This document shows positions 11,691-23,669 of a stretch of DNA of 64,000 bases, one piece after another (position 1 is the first letter of the stretch; every line of letters begins with the position of its first letter). The stretch is from Ochotona curzoniae (taxonomy: Eukaryota > Chordata > Mammalia > Lagomorpha > Ochotonidae). Location of the stretch: the NCBI RefSeq assembly GCF_017591425.1, contig NW_024465751.1:8184001-8248000 (forward strand), read 5' to 3'. Both the position numbers and the translations under genes were made by a program. The notes beneath the pieces were generated by a model. It searched no databases. It saw nothing but the letters and a program-made list of their open reading frames with translations, and had not been told where the DNA came from.

Positions 11691-13345
11691 AGCCTCTGCT
11701 GCACCTGCTGGCAAGACCTGAGCCAGGACGCAGTACCTACTGCCAGATGCTGAGACTGGGGACGAGCCATCTCAAATTGGGCCACAACATCCGCTGACAT
11801 GTGCGACAACCAAGGCTGGGGCAGACCTAGTGAGGGAAGCTCCAGGATTCCCCTGTTGGGCCACTGTTTATAAAGGTGAGCATGAGCACTGGGACTGGGG
11901 GTTAGCCAGCCTGGCTAGGTTGCCACATCCACTGGCATGTGCAACAAAAAAGGTCGGGGGCAGACCTAGTAAGGGAACCCCCAAGACTCACCTGTTGGGC
12001 CACTGTTTATACAGGTGAGCATGAGCATTGGGACTGGGGGTTTTTAGACAGCCTGGCTAGGTTGCTACACCCGCTGGCATGAAAGAAAACTAGAATGGGT
12101 GCAGGGCAACCAGGCTAGGCCACAGCACCAGCTGGCAAGTGTCAGGCCTGGGTGTGCGTTATGTCAGGCTAGACAGCAGTATACCCTGTCTGGTACTAGG
12201 AGCATGCCTGCAGGGGAACTGTGAGCACTCTCCAACTAGGCTGTACCTCCCACTGGTGGACCAAGCTGGACAAAGCAGTGGCACCTATGGGCATACCTAA
12301 GTGAAGGCCAAATCTTGGAGCTGGCCGAGTTGATCTAAGCCATGGCACCCATACACATGCATGAGAGCCATATAGGATACAGGTTGGGTCAGGTTGGCAC
12401 ATGCAAAAACTGGGATTGGAATCAGGCCTCTTAGGGGTTACTAAGGGCTGCCCCAATTAGGCTGCAGCACCTGCCGGTTTGAATGAGGACCATATCTGGT
12501 GGGCTGGCTAGACTGGGCCACAGCACCCATCAGTTTGCATGAGATATGCGATAGGGGCAGAACAGACCAGGCAGCTACATCCACAAGTATATGTCTGTTG
12601 GCTATTGCAGGTGACAGACCACATTTAACCTTGCACTGGCTGATATATACAAAAGTCAAGTCTGAGGGTCACCCCAGATGAGATTTCTTGGGGGGATTCC
12701 CCAACCAGACTGCTGGACTCAAATCCCAGCCACAGGGCCACAGGGACAATCACGATCTATGTGATCCAACCTTGGAGTGCATGTGGCAGGACTGGGCCTC
12801 CACAGTTGCTGATGCCTGTGCAGTGGACAGCATTCCCAGATGCACATGGGGGACATGACAGCCAGACCATCTAGGTCAGCAGGGGAAGTCAACTGTCTCA
12901 TCAAAGGATGGAAAGTAGAACAGATTGGACAACTCTCCTCCACACTTTGCAGCAAGTGTCTGGGCATGTGGATACACTAAGGTATACTTGGTCAGCCGGC
13001 AGATTTTTCTCAACCCTTCTACAACGAAGCTGACGATGTCTCAGAACTACCAAAACCACTCAAAAAAAAACAAAAAAACAAAAAAAGACTTGGAACTCTT
13101 CCCCACAATTGGGTCTCTAAGATGTCATTAAATGACTGTCTCCCATCCCCAGGGTCTGATGTAGTTTGACAGCAGAGTGTGGCCCACTCCTTTGTGGGGA
13201 CACAGGAGGAAACAAACAAAAAAAAAAACCTGAAACATTTGTCCCGCCCACTTTTTTGTATACCTGACCTTCCCTACCCTAAGCAAAGGTCAATATGGGC
13301 ATTCATCCCTCTCAACCACATAAACAATGTTAAGAATAAAATAAA
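11690..13345 (+). mobile_element. Lagomorph L1 3' UTR region
   Basis: It has GC-rich, loosely repetitive sequence with recurring CCACAGCACCNGCTGGCATGTG and GACTGGGG motifs. It shares segments in reverse with 15738-16600 (TTTGNNTGAGA..., CTCCCACTGGT, AACTAGGCT). It ends in an AATAAAATAAAATAATT tail near 13325-13345. It accounts for several shadow frames. Confidence 0.6.
11822..12099 (+). repeat. Two tandem 139-base units
   Basis: CAGACCTAGT recurs at 11822 and 11961 and CCACTGTTTATA at 11861 and 12000, both exactly 139 bases apart, with GAGCATGAGCAYTGGGACTG in each. This is a tandem duplication inside the L1 3' UTR. Confidence 0.85.
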
Positions 13346-14639
13346 ATAATTAATTTTAAAATGTTAGCTTCTGCTCCCCAGGGACTCCCACTTTAGCTGG
13401 GGAGACCAACATAAGATTTCACAAACAAACAAAGCAACAGGGGACTTAATTGCATAAATGAAGACACAGATAAAACCGAAACCACAACACTGAGCTTGAA
13501 GCATAAAGGAAGAGGTTTCACAGAAGGATGGGGGAGAGGCACTCAAGCAGAGCAGCATGTGGGGGAAAAGAGCACAGTCACAAAGCACACAGCTCTCTCA
13601 ACAAGTACTTGAGTTTCATTCTAATATTTCCTTTTAGGCATCCTCTCTCTACAAAGGCCCAACACTTCTTCCTCCTCCTCCAACTTCACCTTCAGCTAAA
13701 GACCTCACTTCCTAAGTCACTGAAGAAACACATGTTGTCAGAAATGGTATTTTACAAGATCCCATTGCTTCTCTCCCAGGCTGTAACCTCCGTGTCCATA
13801 TCCTGTGACATCACTTATTTGAATGAATAAACCATGTGCACCCTAAGTAAGGCCAACCCCACCGCTCACCCACTTTGCCAGTAGATCTGTTCCTCCTTCC
13901 CTCTGTGGGTCACAGTCCCAAACACTCTCCCTGCTCCCCTACATCAGCGACTATGTTCTTGTCTCCTGAATCATTCCTGAAACTGTGTGCCTATACAATG
14001 CCTTTGATGTGGGTGTTACCAGACCCTAGTCTCCCCATGTCCCACCCTTAGCTTAAAGTTCTCTTGCCTTTGCCCTGCTCTGAGGATTGTAAATGAACCT
14101 CATACTGAAGATTAACTCAGTGAATTGGGGAGTGCTGATTGAGGTCCAGTGAGTCCCACAGGGTCCCACATCACAAGAGTCATAGGTCATCTACCACCTC
14201 TACATATCTCAATGCTAGACCCAATGTTGACCATTTTTAAATAATAACCCTGAGCAAACAAAGCAACAACACCCTACATGTAGAACCAAGACCAGCTGGA
14301 ACCCACTGTACCATTATCAAAACTCCCCAAAGAACATGATCACTATACTATCACCATTCAATCAAAAAAGCATGGCTAGGATTCAGATCAACTGGAGACC
14401 TGCACTGCACATGAACTGTTCAGACACACACAGATCAATCCCAATTTCAATATGTAAGATTCTTCACCCTTAACCCCTTATAGGGTCTGGGAATTGCTAG
14501 CTGCCCTTTCTCCTTGCCCTGTGTTTTAGAAAATGAATACCTACTTTGTTCCATCATCCCAGTGTCAGTGACTAGTTAGCTGCTAGGATTTGAGGTTCTG
14601 TCACATTCCCCTAAACAAACAAACAAACAAAAATGGACT

Positions 14640-15455
14640 GCTGCTTTTTCTGTTTTAAAGAAAAACATCCTCCTCCATTCCTCCAGCCTGTACCTCTAGA
14701 CACTACTGCTATTTCTCCGCTCACCTTCATAGCAAAGCTCCTTCTTAACTTTGTCTCTATTTGTCTCCAAATCCTCCTCTCCCGTTCTCTCTTGGAAGCA
14801 GTCCAACAGGCTTCCACTCCTCCTCCAATGAGACTGCTAATGCCAAGATTGCTCTTCAGTCCCCAGCTCCTTCAATCTAGCAGCCAAGAGCCTTGGACAC
14901 AGCTCATCATGCCCTCCTTCCTGGTGCACTCTCAGCACCTGCCTCACTTGTTCTTCCTTCCTCATTGACTAGTTTCTCCTCCACCTCTGCTAGTTTTTCT
15001 CCTAGAATCCTCAAGAGGCCTTTTTTTCATTCCATTTTTCCTCAAATCATTTATAGTTGTGCCTCAAGGTTGTGCCTTCTCTGTTCTCGCCACCAGGATA
15101 TAAGCCCAGAGATATCTACAAAGCCCAACTCCCTCACTTCCTTAAAGTCTTCTTTCTCCATGCCTCTTAATGTATGATCTTCCAGGGACATCCTATTTAA
15201 AGCTCTCCCGGTCCTCACCCACTGGGCTTTCCCTACCCTTTTTCCTCTGCTTCATCTTTCTTATCAGTAGTTACCCTCAACAACATTCTCCTCCTTACTA
15301 GCTTCATTGTCTCTCTCCTCCAGCTACTTTAGACTCCTTAAAAACAAACACATTTTCTGTTTTGTTCACTGCTACGTTCCAAGTTAAAACGATGTCTTGG
15401 CTCACAGTAATGATTCAACAAAAATTTCCTGAAATGAATAAATGAGGAAAATGCA
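14640..15455 (+). mobile_element. L2 LINE fragment
   Basis: The pyrimidine-rich 3' part of L2 ends with TTTTCTGTTTTGTTCACTGC, CTCACAGTAATGATTCAACA and AATGAATAAATGAG, the standard L2 terminus. Open frames here (111 and 94 codons) follow this repeat. Confidence 0.65.
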
Positions 15456-15737
15456 ATCTAGGTACCCAGCACAACACTACTAAATCCTAAAGTCAGCATG
15501 CCCAGGATTCCTGCTCCTACCCACCAGGGCTCCCAGCCACAACAATCCCAGTCAAGTACTACCACTAAGAAGTTTTAATGTCTATCACTGAATACCACAC
15601 ATCACTTCCCTCCTGACCTAACCCCCTCCCAAACATATTCCTTTTGCTCTTCTATCCTAAATCAAACCCACCAATCCATCACCAATTTCGTCAGCTCTGT
15701 AAACTTAGCTCCAGAATCCAGCCATTCTCCCTGATTC

Positions 15738-16600
15738 TTTTTTTTAATATTTTTATTTTTTTTGATAATTTTTACATATTTGATTAGGGTGTAAAGGGTC
15801 AAGGGTAGAGGAAAGGAGGTGAGACCATTGTTTCTGCATTGTTTTTTTCATTACTGTATGTGGGGGGAGGGGAGAGATAAGGGGAGAAGCCACACCCAGC
15901 TTCCCAACCACCCCTGGGGTCCCTGATGTGGGGCATGTTCCAAGGGTCCTGCTCAGGAGTTTTGAATAGTTCCACAGTTCTGAATTGCTGCCAATCTCGC
16001 CACTCCTTTCACATTGAAATCTCTCCAGAATCCACTAGCTAACACAGTTCACCTCAGAGTCTGTCCAGGTATTCACTGCCAACTCTTTGCTGGGGTTGTT
16101 GATAGATTTTTTCTGTCCTCCGACCTCTGTTATGGCACCAGGTATTCTCTGCAGGTTCCAGTGTACTGCCATATCCTCCATGTATATCTGGATATGCTGT
16201 CCACTACTCCACCTAAGCCACTGAGGAGGCCCAGCTCTGGCACATACTCCACGGTCAGACCATAGAACCTGTAATTCTCTCCATGGTTGGAGTTCTGAGT
16301 CCAGCGGTTCAGTTGGGAGCATTCGCAAACACACCTCATTTGAGGTGATCTCAGAGCTGGTTTTTGTGTGGGCATGTCAATATAGGGTCTGGCCATTCCT
16401 TTGCCCAAATCTATTTATGTGTGCTCTGGTAGTTACAATTGCTGGGTCAGTTCCATCTCCAGTCCTATCTTCTACACAAACTGATGGGTATTGCACTCCA
16501 GCCTGATCCTGCCCACCACACATTTGGCCCTCACACAAACCAGTGGGAGTTGTAGCCTAGTTGGAGTGACCCGCAAGAACCCCCACAGGCCTGCTGGCTT
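15738..16600 (-). mobile_element. Lagomorph L1 3' UTR (minus)
   Basis: It opens on the plus strand with a T-rich run (the reverse of the A tail), then TGATTAGGGTGTAAAGGG and a G-rich tract at 15860, typical of an L1 3' UTR. Its far part matches 12200-12560 in reverse. Confidence 0.65.
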
Positions 16601-16720
16601 TGAATGGGCACAGCTCTGGCTGTTGCAGCCATGTGAAGAGTAAACTAGAGGACAGAAGATCTTTTTGTATTTCCTCTCCGTAAAGCTACATTTCCAATAA
16701 ATATAAATTTTTAAATACAA
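16590..16720 (+). mobile_element. CSINE 3' fragment
   Basis: Only the last third is present: GGGCACAGCTCTGGCTGTTG, then AGAAGATCTTT and TTTCCAATAAATATAAA. It abuts the L1 3' UTR. Confidence 0.65.
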
Positions 16721-16869
16721 TTTTTTTAAATATAATTTTTAAATATAATTTTTTTTTTCCTCAGGACGTTTAATGGGAAGAGAGTGTAGAAGGTCTTTAA
16801 GTACAGGACAAAGAATCAGTTCAGTTGGGTATGGGGGTAATCAAAGGAAATTTTCAACTTTAGCTAATT

Positions 16870-17230
16870 TTTAAAGATTTACTTTACTTTTTACTGGAAA
16901 GGCAGATTTAGAAAGAGAAGGTAAGACAGAGAAAGAAGGATCTTCCATTTGCTTTTTCACTCCTAAATGGCCGCAATGGCCCAAGCTGAGCCAATCCAAA
17001 GCCAGGAGCTCTGACAAGGTCTCCCCTGCTGGTGTAGTATCCCAAGACTCTGGGCCATCTTCTGCTGCTTTCCCAGGCCATAAGCAGGGAACTGGATGGG
17101 AAATGGAGCAGCCAGGACACAAACTGGCACTCATATGGGCGCTGACAATGGAGGACACAAACTGGAACTCAAAAGGGGTGCTGGCACTGGAAGGCAGAAG
17201 ATTAGCCAGTTGAGCCATTGTGCTGGCCCT
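16870..17230 (-). mobile_element. CSINE with a duplicated head segment
   Basis: It is a full minus-strand element. The ACACAAACTGGMACTCA... piece appears twice (17116 and 17156), so the head carries an internal duplication of about 40 bases. Confidence 0.8.
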
Positions 17231-17832
17231 TACTGAAGTATATTTAGAGCTATCTAAAACATAAGGCCTGAGGCAAATACGGCAAACTGCTTCAGATTTT
17301 AAAATGTGGGAAAATTAAACAAAGGCTCTCATTACATTATTTCCTAGGACTTTAAAACTGCAAACTAAAACACAGAAAATATAAAAACAAAACAAAAACC
17401 AGTGATGATTTCTAAAGATGCATTCGGGGAAATAGAGTGCTTATTTACACCTCAGTAATAGAGTGCTTATTTACACCTCAGTTTTTTACAGCAAAAGTCA
17501 AGATATTGTGCAGAGTATAAATATAAAAAATAAGCGTTAAGATGGAAAACAGAAATCCAGGGTCAAACAATAGAAATTAAGAAGGAAACAGAGTACATTA
17601 CAAAGTGGGAAGGCAGGTTTCAGGATGTTATGCACTACTCCACACATACAACAAATTTGGATATGAACTTCCTTACAAAACAGGAAAAGAGAAAAGTATA
17701 CTGCAAAGAGAAAAGTTTATTGAGAACTCACAAAAAAACACAGCATTCCCTGGCAAAGAAGCCAGCAGTACTAGCTAACATGTAAGAATTACAATGAAGA
17801 AAAAATAAGCTCCTTATAATAAACGCAACAGC

Positions 17833-18130
17833 AAACTTGCCAGGACTGTTTATTGCGATTGTCCCTCAGGGTGGGCTAAGGACAGGACACTTGCGACAGA
17901 TCTCCATGAGGCACTCCCCACACCTCTTCGCCCTTCACTGCAGTTACACAGCTACTCATGCGCCACATTTTACAGCCTTCCTTGCAGTGAAGAGTAAACT
18001 TGCACTTGACACAACAAAAATGGCCATTTCCAAGGGCAATCCACAAAACCCACACACTCTCCACACACCCTCCCATTAGAGCGTGGTGCAAGCAAGCACA
18101 GTAGCCTCAGATACAATACACCAATGATGG
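17833..18130 (-). pseudogene. Unassigned Cys-rich open frame, possible processed pseudogene
   Basis: The minus-strand frame 18091-17876 encodes 71 residues with eight cysteines, including a C-C-V-K-C and H-C-K-E-G-C cluster that looks zinc-finger-like. AATAAA lies about 26 bases past its stop on the same strand (RC of 17845-17850). I do not recognise the family. It sits in NSMCE2 intron 1 on the transcribed strand. It could equally be a chance frame. Confidence 0.25.
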
Positions 18131-18369
18131 AGAATTACCAGGAAGAAGGAGCCCAGCTCCCAACATCAGTGTCTGGAGGAAAACTGCTCATCAATCTGTC
18201 TGCTTGCATCAAAGAAATAAAGCTCAACTGTGCAAGTCATTTAGAGTTTGGAGTTTCTTATTATACTATAAACTATTACTCAAAACACATCATTTTTTAC
18301 AAATCAAAATGATATAGTTCACATATTCATTTCCCTACTCAATCCTGATTTTAGTCTAAGTCTAAATTA

Positions 18370-18590
18370 TCCAGAGCAGCACTGTCCAAAAGAGCCTTCC
18401 ATGAGGATACAAAGGTCCCACTGACTGTGCGAGAGTCAGCAGCCGTGAGGCACACAGCTACTGATCAGTAGCTAAAGTCTTGATAGTGTGACTGAGAAAT
18501 TCAGTGTTCAGTTTCACTTAACATTATGAGTTTAAACAGCCACATGGCTCTGTTGGCTACTGCACTGGAGAGTGTATTTCTAGAAGCACC
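18370..18590 (+). mobile_element. MER-type nonautonomous DNA element (tentative)
   Basis: It begins AGCAGCACTGTCCAAAAGAG and ends GCCACATGGCTCTGTTGGCT ACTGCACTGGAGAG, recalling old hAT-like elements with this inverted end pair. Confidence 0.35.
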
Positions 18591-18739
18591 ATTATCAAAA
18601 TAATGTATATATACAAACTTGGAGGCCAACAATAGGGCAAAGCAACAGCATAAACAAAGCATGTGTTTCTAGATTAATGAAATGACTTCACAATAATATG
18701 TTTAACTAAACAGAGAGTGGAATGGGGACACAACTCCGA

Positions 18740-18865
18740 GTAGAGGATAACACGGAGCCTTTGGAGCCAGACCACTGGTTTCGCCAGTCAGTAGCCCAAT
18801 GACTTGAGCTCACAATTTAACCTCACACAGCTTTACTTTTCCCTTTTCTACAACGGGAAGGATTT
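18740..18865 (+). mobile_element. MIR fossil
   Basis: TTTGGAGCCAGACCACTGG, then AGTAGCCCAATGACTTGAG and ACAATTTAACCTCACACAGC follow the MIR core order. Confidence 0.55.
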
Positions 18866-18867
18866 AG

Positions 18868-19262
18868 AGCTGCTATGCTTCAGATGTGGCCAGAGTGTAC
18901 CCTCCAAGGACAGTGTGGGAAGTTTGATCCCGGTGTGAAGCTGAGAGTGTAAGAGAGAGATAGAGAGAGAGAGAGAGAATGCAGCTGTAAGAATCGGGGC
19001 CTGGGAAGAGGGAAAATTGCCCGCAGAAGAGAATGACAGTTCTTGCAGGACCAGATTAGTTCCCAGGACAACAGACTGGTATAAAGGAGTCTGGTGCCTC
19101 TGATACATACACTTTTCATTGGGACATCATCCACACAGATATCCTTATAAGAAAAAATCAGATGGCAGTGCCATGCTCCTGATCCTCCATGACTGTGAGC
19201 TGAATAAATGTCTTTTATTCAATACACAGCCAGAGGTATTAATATAAAATGGACTAAAACAA
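18868..19262 (+). mobile_element. MaLR (MST/MLT1-type) solo LTR
   Basis: It runs from TGCTTCAGATGTGGCCAG, with GAATAAATGTCTTTTATTC as the polyadenylation region, to AAAATGGACTAAAACA, the standard MaLR LTR end. A (GA)n run interrupts it at 18952-18979. Confidence 0.7.
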
Positions 19263-19364
19263 GTGCCTATCTCAAGGGTTACTCTAAGGATTTACTAAGC
19301 CTACTACATATAATAATTTACATGTGCACTTAGAATATATACATTTAGGATAATGCCCAACACA

Positions 19365-19668
19365 TCTTTTTTATTTTTTGAAGATCAGAATTACTGAGAT
19401 GGGGGGGCGGGGAGCTTGTGAAAGAGACCTTCCATATGCTGGTTCACACCTTACATGGCCAAAATACATGGGGCTGAAACCAAAGCCAGGAGCCTCTTCT
19501 GGGACTCCCACAACAGTGGCAGGGGAACAAGTATTTTTCACTGCTTTTCCCAGGTCCTTAGCAGGGATCCGGATGTGGAGTGGAGCAGCTGTGACATGAG
19601 CCAGCACCCATATAGGATATCAGCATTGCAGGCAGTGGCTTTATCCCTTAGGTCACAATGCCAACCTC
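19365..19668 (-). mobile_element. CSINE, old
   Basis: It is a minus-strand copy with GCCAGGAGCCTCTTCTGGG, CACTGCTTTTCCCAGG and CACCCATATAGGATATC, plus a run of Gs in the tail region. Confidence 0.75.
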
Positions 19669-19739
19669 TCCAGCAGGAAAAATGACCAACAACTTCATCA
19701 CTATAAAACTGTGAGGAGCAATACAAAGCAAGAGACCAG

Positions 19740-19890
19740 ACACTGGACACAGATGCTGGAAATTCCATCCTGTTCGCGCCGCTTCAAACTGCATGGCCTT
19801 CATGAAGCTGCCTATGTTCTCTATCTTTAGTTTACTAGAAAAAAGGAACAATCCTATCTATCTCACAGAATTCTTGCAAGACCAAATCAA
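19740..19890 (+). mobile_element. MIR fossil
   Basis: CATGGCCTTCATGAAGCTGC through CTATCTCACAGAATTCTTGC is the MIR core and 3' order. Confidence 0.5.
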
Positions 19891-19989
19891 ACCACAGTTT
19901 TCAGGGTGGGTGTTGGGCCTCTCAGTCATGGTGCAGACTAAGCTTGCATCCCATGTTAGAGTGCCTGGCCTGGAGTCCTTACTCCTCCC

Positions 19990-20190
19990 GACTACACTTT
20001 CTTGCTGATGTGACAGGGAGGCAGAAGTGCTGATTCGAGTTACTGGGCCCCTCAAATCTGGACTGTGTTTCCGGCTCTTGACTTACGTCTAGCTATCCCT
20101 GGCCACTGTGGTCATTTCTGGTGTTAACCAGCAGATGTGATATCTGTCTGTGGATATGAGTGTGTGCACAGGAGCATATGCTCAAATAAG
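19990..20190 (+). mobile_element. CSINE fragment, old
   Basis: GACAGGGAGGCAGAAGTGCT, ACTGGGCCCCTC and AACCAGCAGATGTGATATC follow the C-repeat order. Confidence 0.45.
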
Positions 20191-20414
20191 TAAAAGCAGT
20201 AAGTTTAAAAACTTAAATTTTGCTATGTTCCCCAACTTATCTGATCATAAGAATCAGCTGAAATACTAAACATACAGATTTATGCTCAGGATCTTTTGAC
20301 AGAGTGCCTGGTGCAGACCAGGCAGAAACTGTTGCATTTGTTTTGTCTTCAAGCATCTCGGATGGTCCTTAAGATCAGATGAGTGCAGAGAAAACTGGGG
20401 TTACAGTTCATACG

Positions 20415-21062
20415 CTGAGGCCCCAACACCAAATGGAATGATGTTTGAAGATGGGGGCCATGGAGAGTTCAGTACGTATAGACAGCATGTGGTGCCCTCA
20501 TAAAAGCACTAGCACTCACTTTGTCTCCAACATGTGAAGACCATCTGGGCCTGGCACGGTAGCCCAGTGACTAAAGTCCTCACCTTGCACATGCTGGGAT
20601 CCCAAATAGGCACTGGTTCATGTCATGACAGCTCCCTGCTTGTGGTCTGGGAAAGCAGCAGCAGATAACCCAAAGCCTTGGGACCCTGCCCCTGTGTGGG
20701 AGACCAGGAAAAAGCTCCTGGCTCCTGGCTTTGGATTGGCTCACCTCAGGCCATTGCAGCTGCTTGGGAAGTGAATCCTTGGATAGGCCAGTAGGGGAGT
20801 GAATCAACAGATAGCAGATCTTCCTCTCTCTCTCTCTCTCTCCTCTCTGTATATCTGACTTTCCAATAGAAGAATAAATAAATCTTTAATAATAATAACA
20901 AAGTGACCATCTGCAAGCCAACAAAGCCCTCAGCAGAATCTAGCCAGGCTGGCTCTCTGATGTTGGATTTCAAGTCCCCAGAACTTTGAAAAATAAATTT
21001 GGTGCTTAAGCCACCCAGTCTAAGGTATTTTATCATGGCAGTCAAACCAAGACACATAATGA
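20415..21062 (+). mobile_element. MaLR LTR split by a CSINE
   Basis: LTR sequence resembling the MST/MLT1 group stops at 20547 and resumes at 20905. It ends with AATAAATTTGGTGCTTAAGCC ACCCAGTCTAAGGTATTTTA and GACACATAATG. Confidence 0.7.
20548..20904 (+). mobile_element. CSINE inserted in a MaLR LTR
   Basis: It is a full-length copy (GGCCTGGCACGGTAGCCCAG to an AATAATAATAAC tail) with target duplication GACCATCTG at 20539-20547 and 20905-20913. Confidence 0.9.
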
Positions 21063-21349
21063 CTGATTCAATCAGAACAAAGATGAAGTGTCTACCACAC
21101 GGTGGCTATGGTAATTTGCTTGAATGCAAAACTCCCATCATTCCAACAAAAGCACTCGTGCAGAGGACTGAGGGGAAATGCGGTTGTACCCCTTTATAGT
21201 TTAGTACACACCAAGGAAAATTGGACTGAGAAGCTGGAGAAAAGATGGAGCAGCAGAAAGTAAGTAGTGCTGGATACAGAAACTAACAGCAACCAGGGCG
21301 GAGGGCAGAAAACAACAACAACAAAATGAACATCAACCCCTGAGCTCTC

Positions 21350-22125
21350 GAATGACATGCTTTGGTTTGAAGCGGGTTTGTGTTGGTGGAAACTCAGGAG
21401 GCCCAGTTCCCAGTCTATCTGCTGAAGTGGCAGGTCCTTTAAGAGGCATTTGGAGTCAGGAGGGATTGACCCTCACAGGTGTTTTTCTGCAGGACACTAG
21501 CTTCATTATCTCAAGAACAGATTGGGTCTCATAATCGTCTACCAGCAACTGGCAAGTGAGCTGTTATAAACGGCACCTGCCTCCCTACCCCCAAACACCG
21601 CCATGGTTCAATAGCTAAATTCTCGCCTTACATGTGCCTGGATCCCATGTGGGCGCCAGTTCTAATCCCGGCTACTCCACTTCCCATCCAGCTCCCTGCT
21701 CATGGCCTGGGAAAGCAATCGAGGACAGCCTAAAGCCTTGGGACCCTGCACCCACGTGGGAGACCCAGAAGGAGCTCCTGGCTCCTGGCTTCGGATTGGC
21801 TAAGCTCCAACCGTTGCAACCATTTGGGGAGTGAATCAGTGAAGATCTTTCTCTGTCTCTCTGCTCCAAACCTGACTGCATTTCCAACGAAAATTTTAAA
21901 AAGCATATATTAAAAATGGGAGAAGGGGCATCGGCTCTGTCATTCACTGGCAAACGAGCCCCTGCATGGCCTCTCCCAACACGTGATCCACCACAAGCCT
22001 GCACGAGAAGCCGACGCCAGCACCACACTCTTGAACTCCAAACTGTATGCCAAACAAACCTCTTTCTTAACTTACCCAACCTTAGGTGATAAGGCAACAC
22101 AAACTGGACTAGAACACAGCACCCT
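21350..22125 (+). mobile_element. MaLR LTR split by a CSINE
   Basis: It starts near ACATGCTTTGGTTTGAAGC and includes GCAGGTCCTTTAAGAGG and GAGCTGTTATAAACGGC. It resumes after the SINE with GCCTGCACGAGAAGCC and ends ACTGGACTAGAACACA. Confidence 0.65.
21598..21915 (+). mobile_element. CSINE inserted in a MaLR LTR
   Basis: It has the head CGCCATGGTTCAATAGCTAA, B box AGTTCTAATCC, body and an AAATTTTAAAAAGC tail. Confidence 0.88.
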
Positions 22126-22479
22126 CTGTGATTACCATTATATTTGTATTCTTCGGGAGTTACTGTGCTTTCTTCATCACTTCCCTTTTGGACACTGCTC
22201 ACAGTGTGTCACCAAGAGCAAACACAAAATATTTCCTGCCTGAGCACAAGGGCTGCTTCAGTCCCGACACACATGTCTCTTCTTTCTCTTCTTCTCAGAC
22301 ACTCTGGGAAGTCCAGCTTAAGACTTGCTTCTCCAGGCTCCCACCCTGAGCTTCTTCTCTTCACTCGATCCACCCAAATCTTACCCACCAGCCAAGAACG
22401 GAATACTATGTCCTCAGTGATGCATCAGTTCGATGCCCCTTCGAGGAGACGGGGCATTCGGAAACAGAAACTTTTTTGA

Positions 22480-23075
22480 TCAAATCTGATCTATCCCCAA
22501 CAATGGGAGTCCCACTCTTATGGGGCATGCTCCAGGAGTTGCCTCGCCCTTCCATGAGGTTAAGGGTAGCATTAGGGTTAGGTAGGGGATGCCGTCGCCA
22601 ACCCAGCAACTGGGTCCTCATAAACACCACATCTGCTGCTGCCTTGATCATGGACTTCTCAGCCCCCAGAACTATGAAAAAATGGATTTCTGTACATGCA
22701 TTTCCGAATTTGAGCATTGACACTATGGCACAGTGGGTTAAGCCACCACCTGCAACACTGGCATCCCATATGAATGCTGATTTGAGTCCCAAGTACTCCA
22801 CTTCCAACCCAGCTTCCTGATGATGGGCCTTGGAAAACAGCAGAAGATTGTACAGGTGCCTGAGCTCCTGCCTGCCACAGCCAGGACTGGGACTGAACTC
22901 CAGTTTTCTGGCTTCAGCTTGGAACTGTCCATGTGACCACATGTGGAGTAAACCAACAGATAGAAGATCACACTCTCTCTCTCTCTCTCTTTCTCTCCTT
23001 CTTGTCTGTCAAGTAAATCTTTTAAAATATAAATAAAGTGTCCAAGTTATAACATGTGTTAGAGTAGACAGATCA
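22480..23075 (+). mobile_element. MaLR LTR fragment split by a CSINE
   Basis: GGCATGCTCCAGGAGTTGCC, CATGGACTTCTCAGCCCCCAGAAC and AAAAAATGGATTTCTGTACA belong to the LTR 3' half. A possible end resumes after the SINE near 23041. Confidence 0.5.
22707..23040 (+). mobile_element. CSINE, old type
   Basis: It has GCACAGTGGGTTAAGCCACC, TGGCATCCCATATGAATGC, a full body, (TC)n at 22975-22999 and the AGTAAATCTTTTAAAATATA tail. Confidence 0.85.
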
Positions 23076-23344
23076 GACTAAGATACCCTCTCCAGGCACC
23101 ATCTAAGTCACTGGCTCCCAACGTGGCCCCAAAGGTCAGTAGTGCACTAGTTGAGAAAACTGATTGAAACTAGCCTTCTCCCAGTTCCCTCCCTGGGAGC
23201 TCTCTTTAGCTCTCTATACTCATCTTCTCCCAACAGCTCAGAACAAAAGCTCCTCCTTAGCATGCTGTTTCTCTTCCGGCTGACCAGCCTATAACGTTCT
23301 CTGCAGGCACAATTATTAACTAATGAAAAGACAAAAATACTAAG

Positions 23345-23640
23345 GCTGCCACTGTTACAATGCTGGAAAAGCCGCCACTTGCAGCACCAGCATCCCTTCT
23401 GGAAGCTGGTTGGAGTTTCGGCTGCTCTGCTGTCAGTCCAGCTTGCTGTTAACGCACCGGGAAAAACGGCAGCATGTGGCCCAAGTCCTGCAGCCCCTGC
23501 CACCTGCATGAGACACGCAAAAGAAGCTCCTGGCTGCTGGCCTCCCAGCTCTGGCCACGGCAGCCATTTGGTGAGTGAACCAGCAAATGGAAGATCTTTC
23601 TCTGTCTTAAATAAACAAAACAAATTCTAAAACAAAAAAG
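23345..23640 (+). mobile_element. CSINE, old type
   Basis: It is a diverged full-length copy: GCAGCACCAGCATCCCTTC, GCCCAAGTCCTGCAGCCCC, GAAGATCTTTCTCTGTC. Confidence 0.75.
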
Positions 23641-23669
23641 AAGAAATTAAAAAATTAAAGCATTTCTCT

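Noticed and set aside
22558..22588. Interstitial telomere repeat (AGGGTAGCATTAGGGTTAGG)
   Set aside because: Only one or two TTAGGG units inside a MaLR LTR; too short to mean anything.
21672..22942. Long minus-strand open frames (176 and 178 codons)
   Set aside because: They run through CSINE and MaLR LTR sequence and read the reverse complement of the SINE body; no independent protein features.
23147..23623. 158-codon minus-strand frame
   Set aside because: Most of it is the reverse of the CSINE at 23345-23640.
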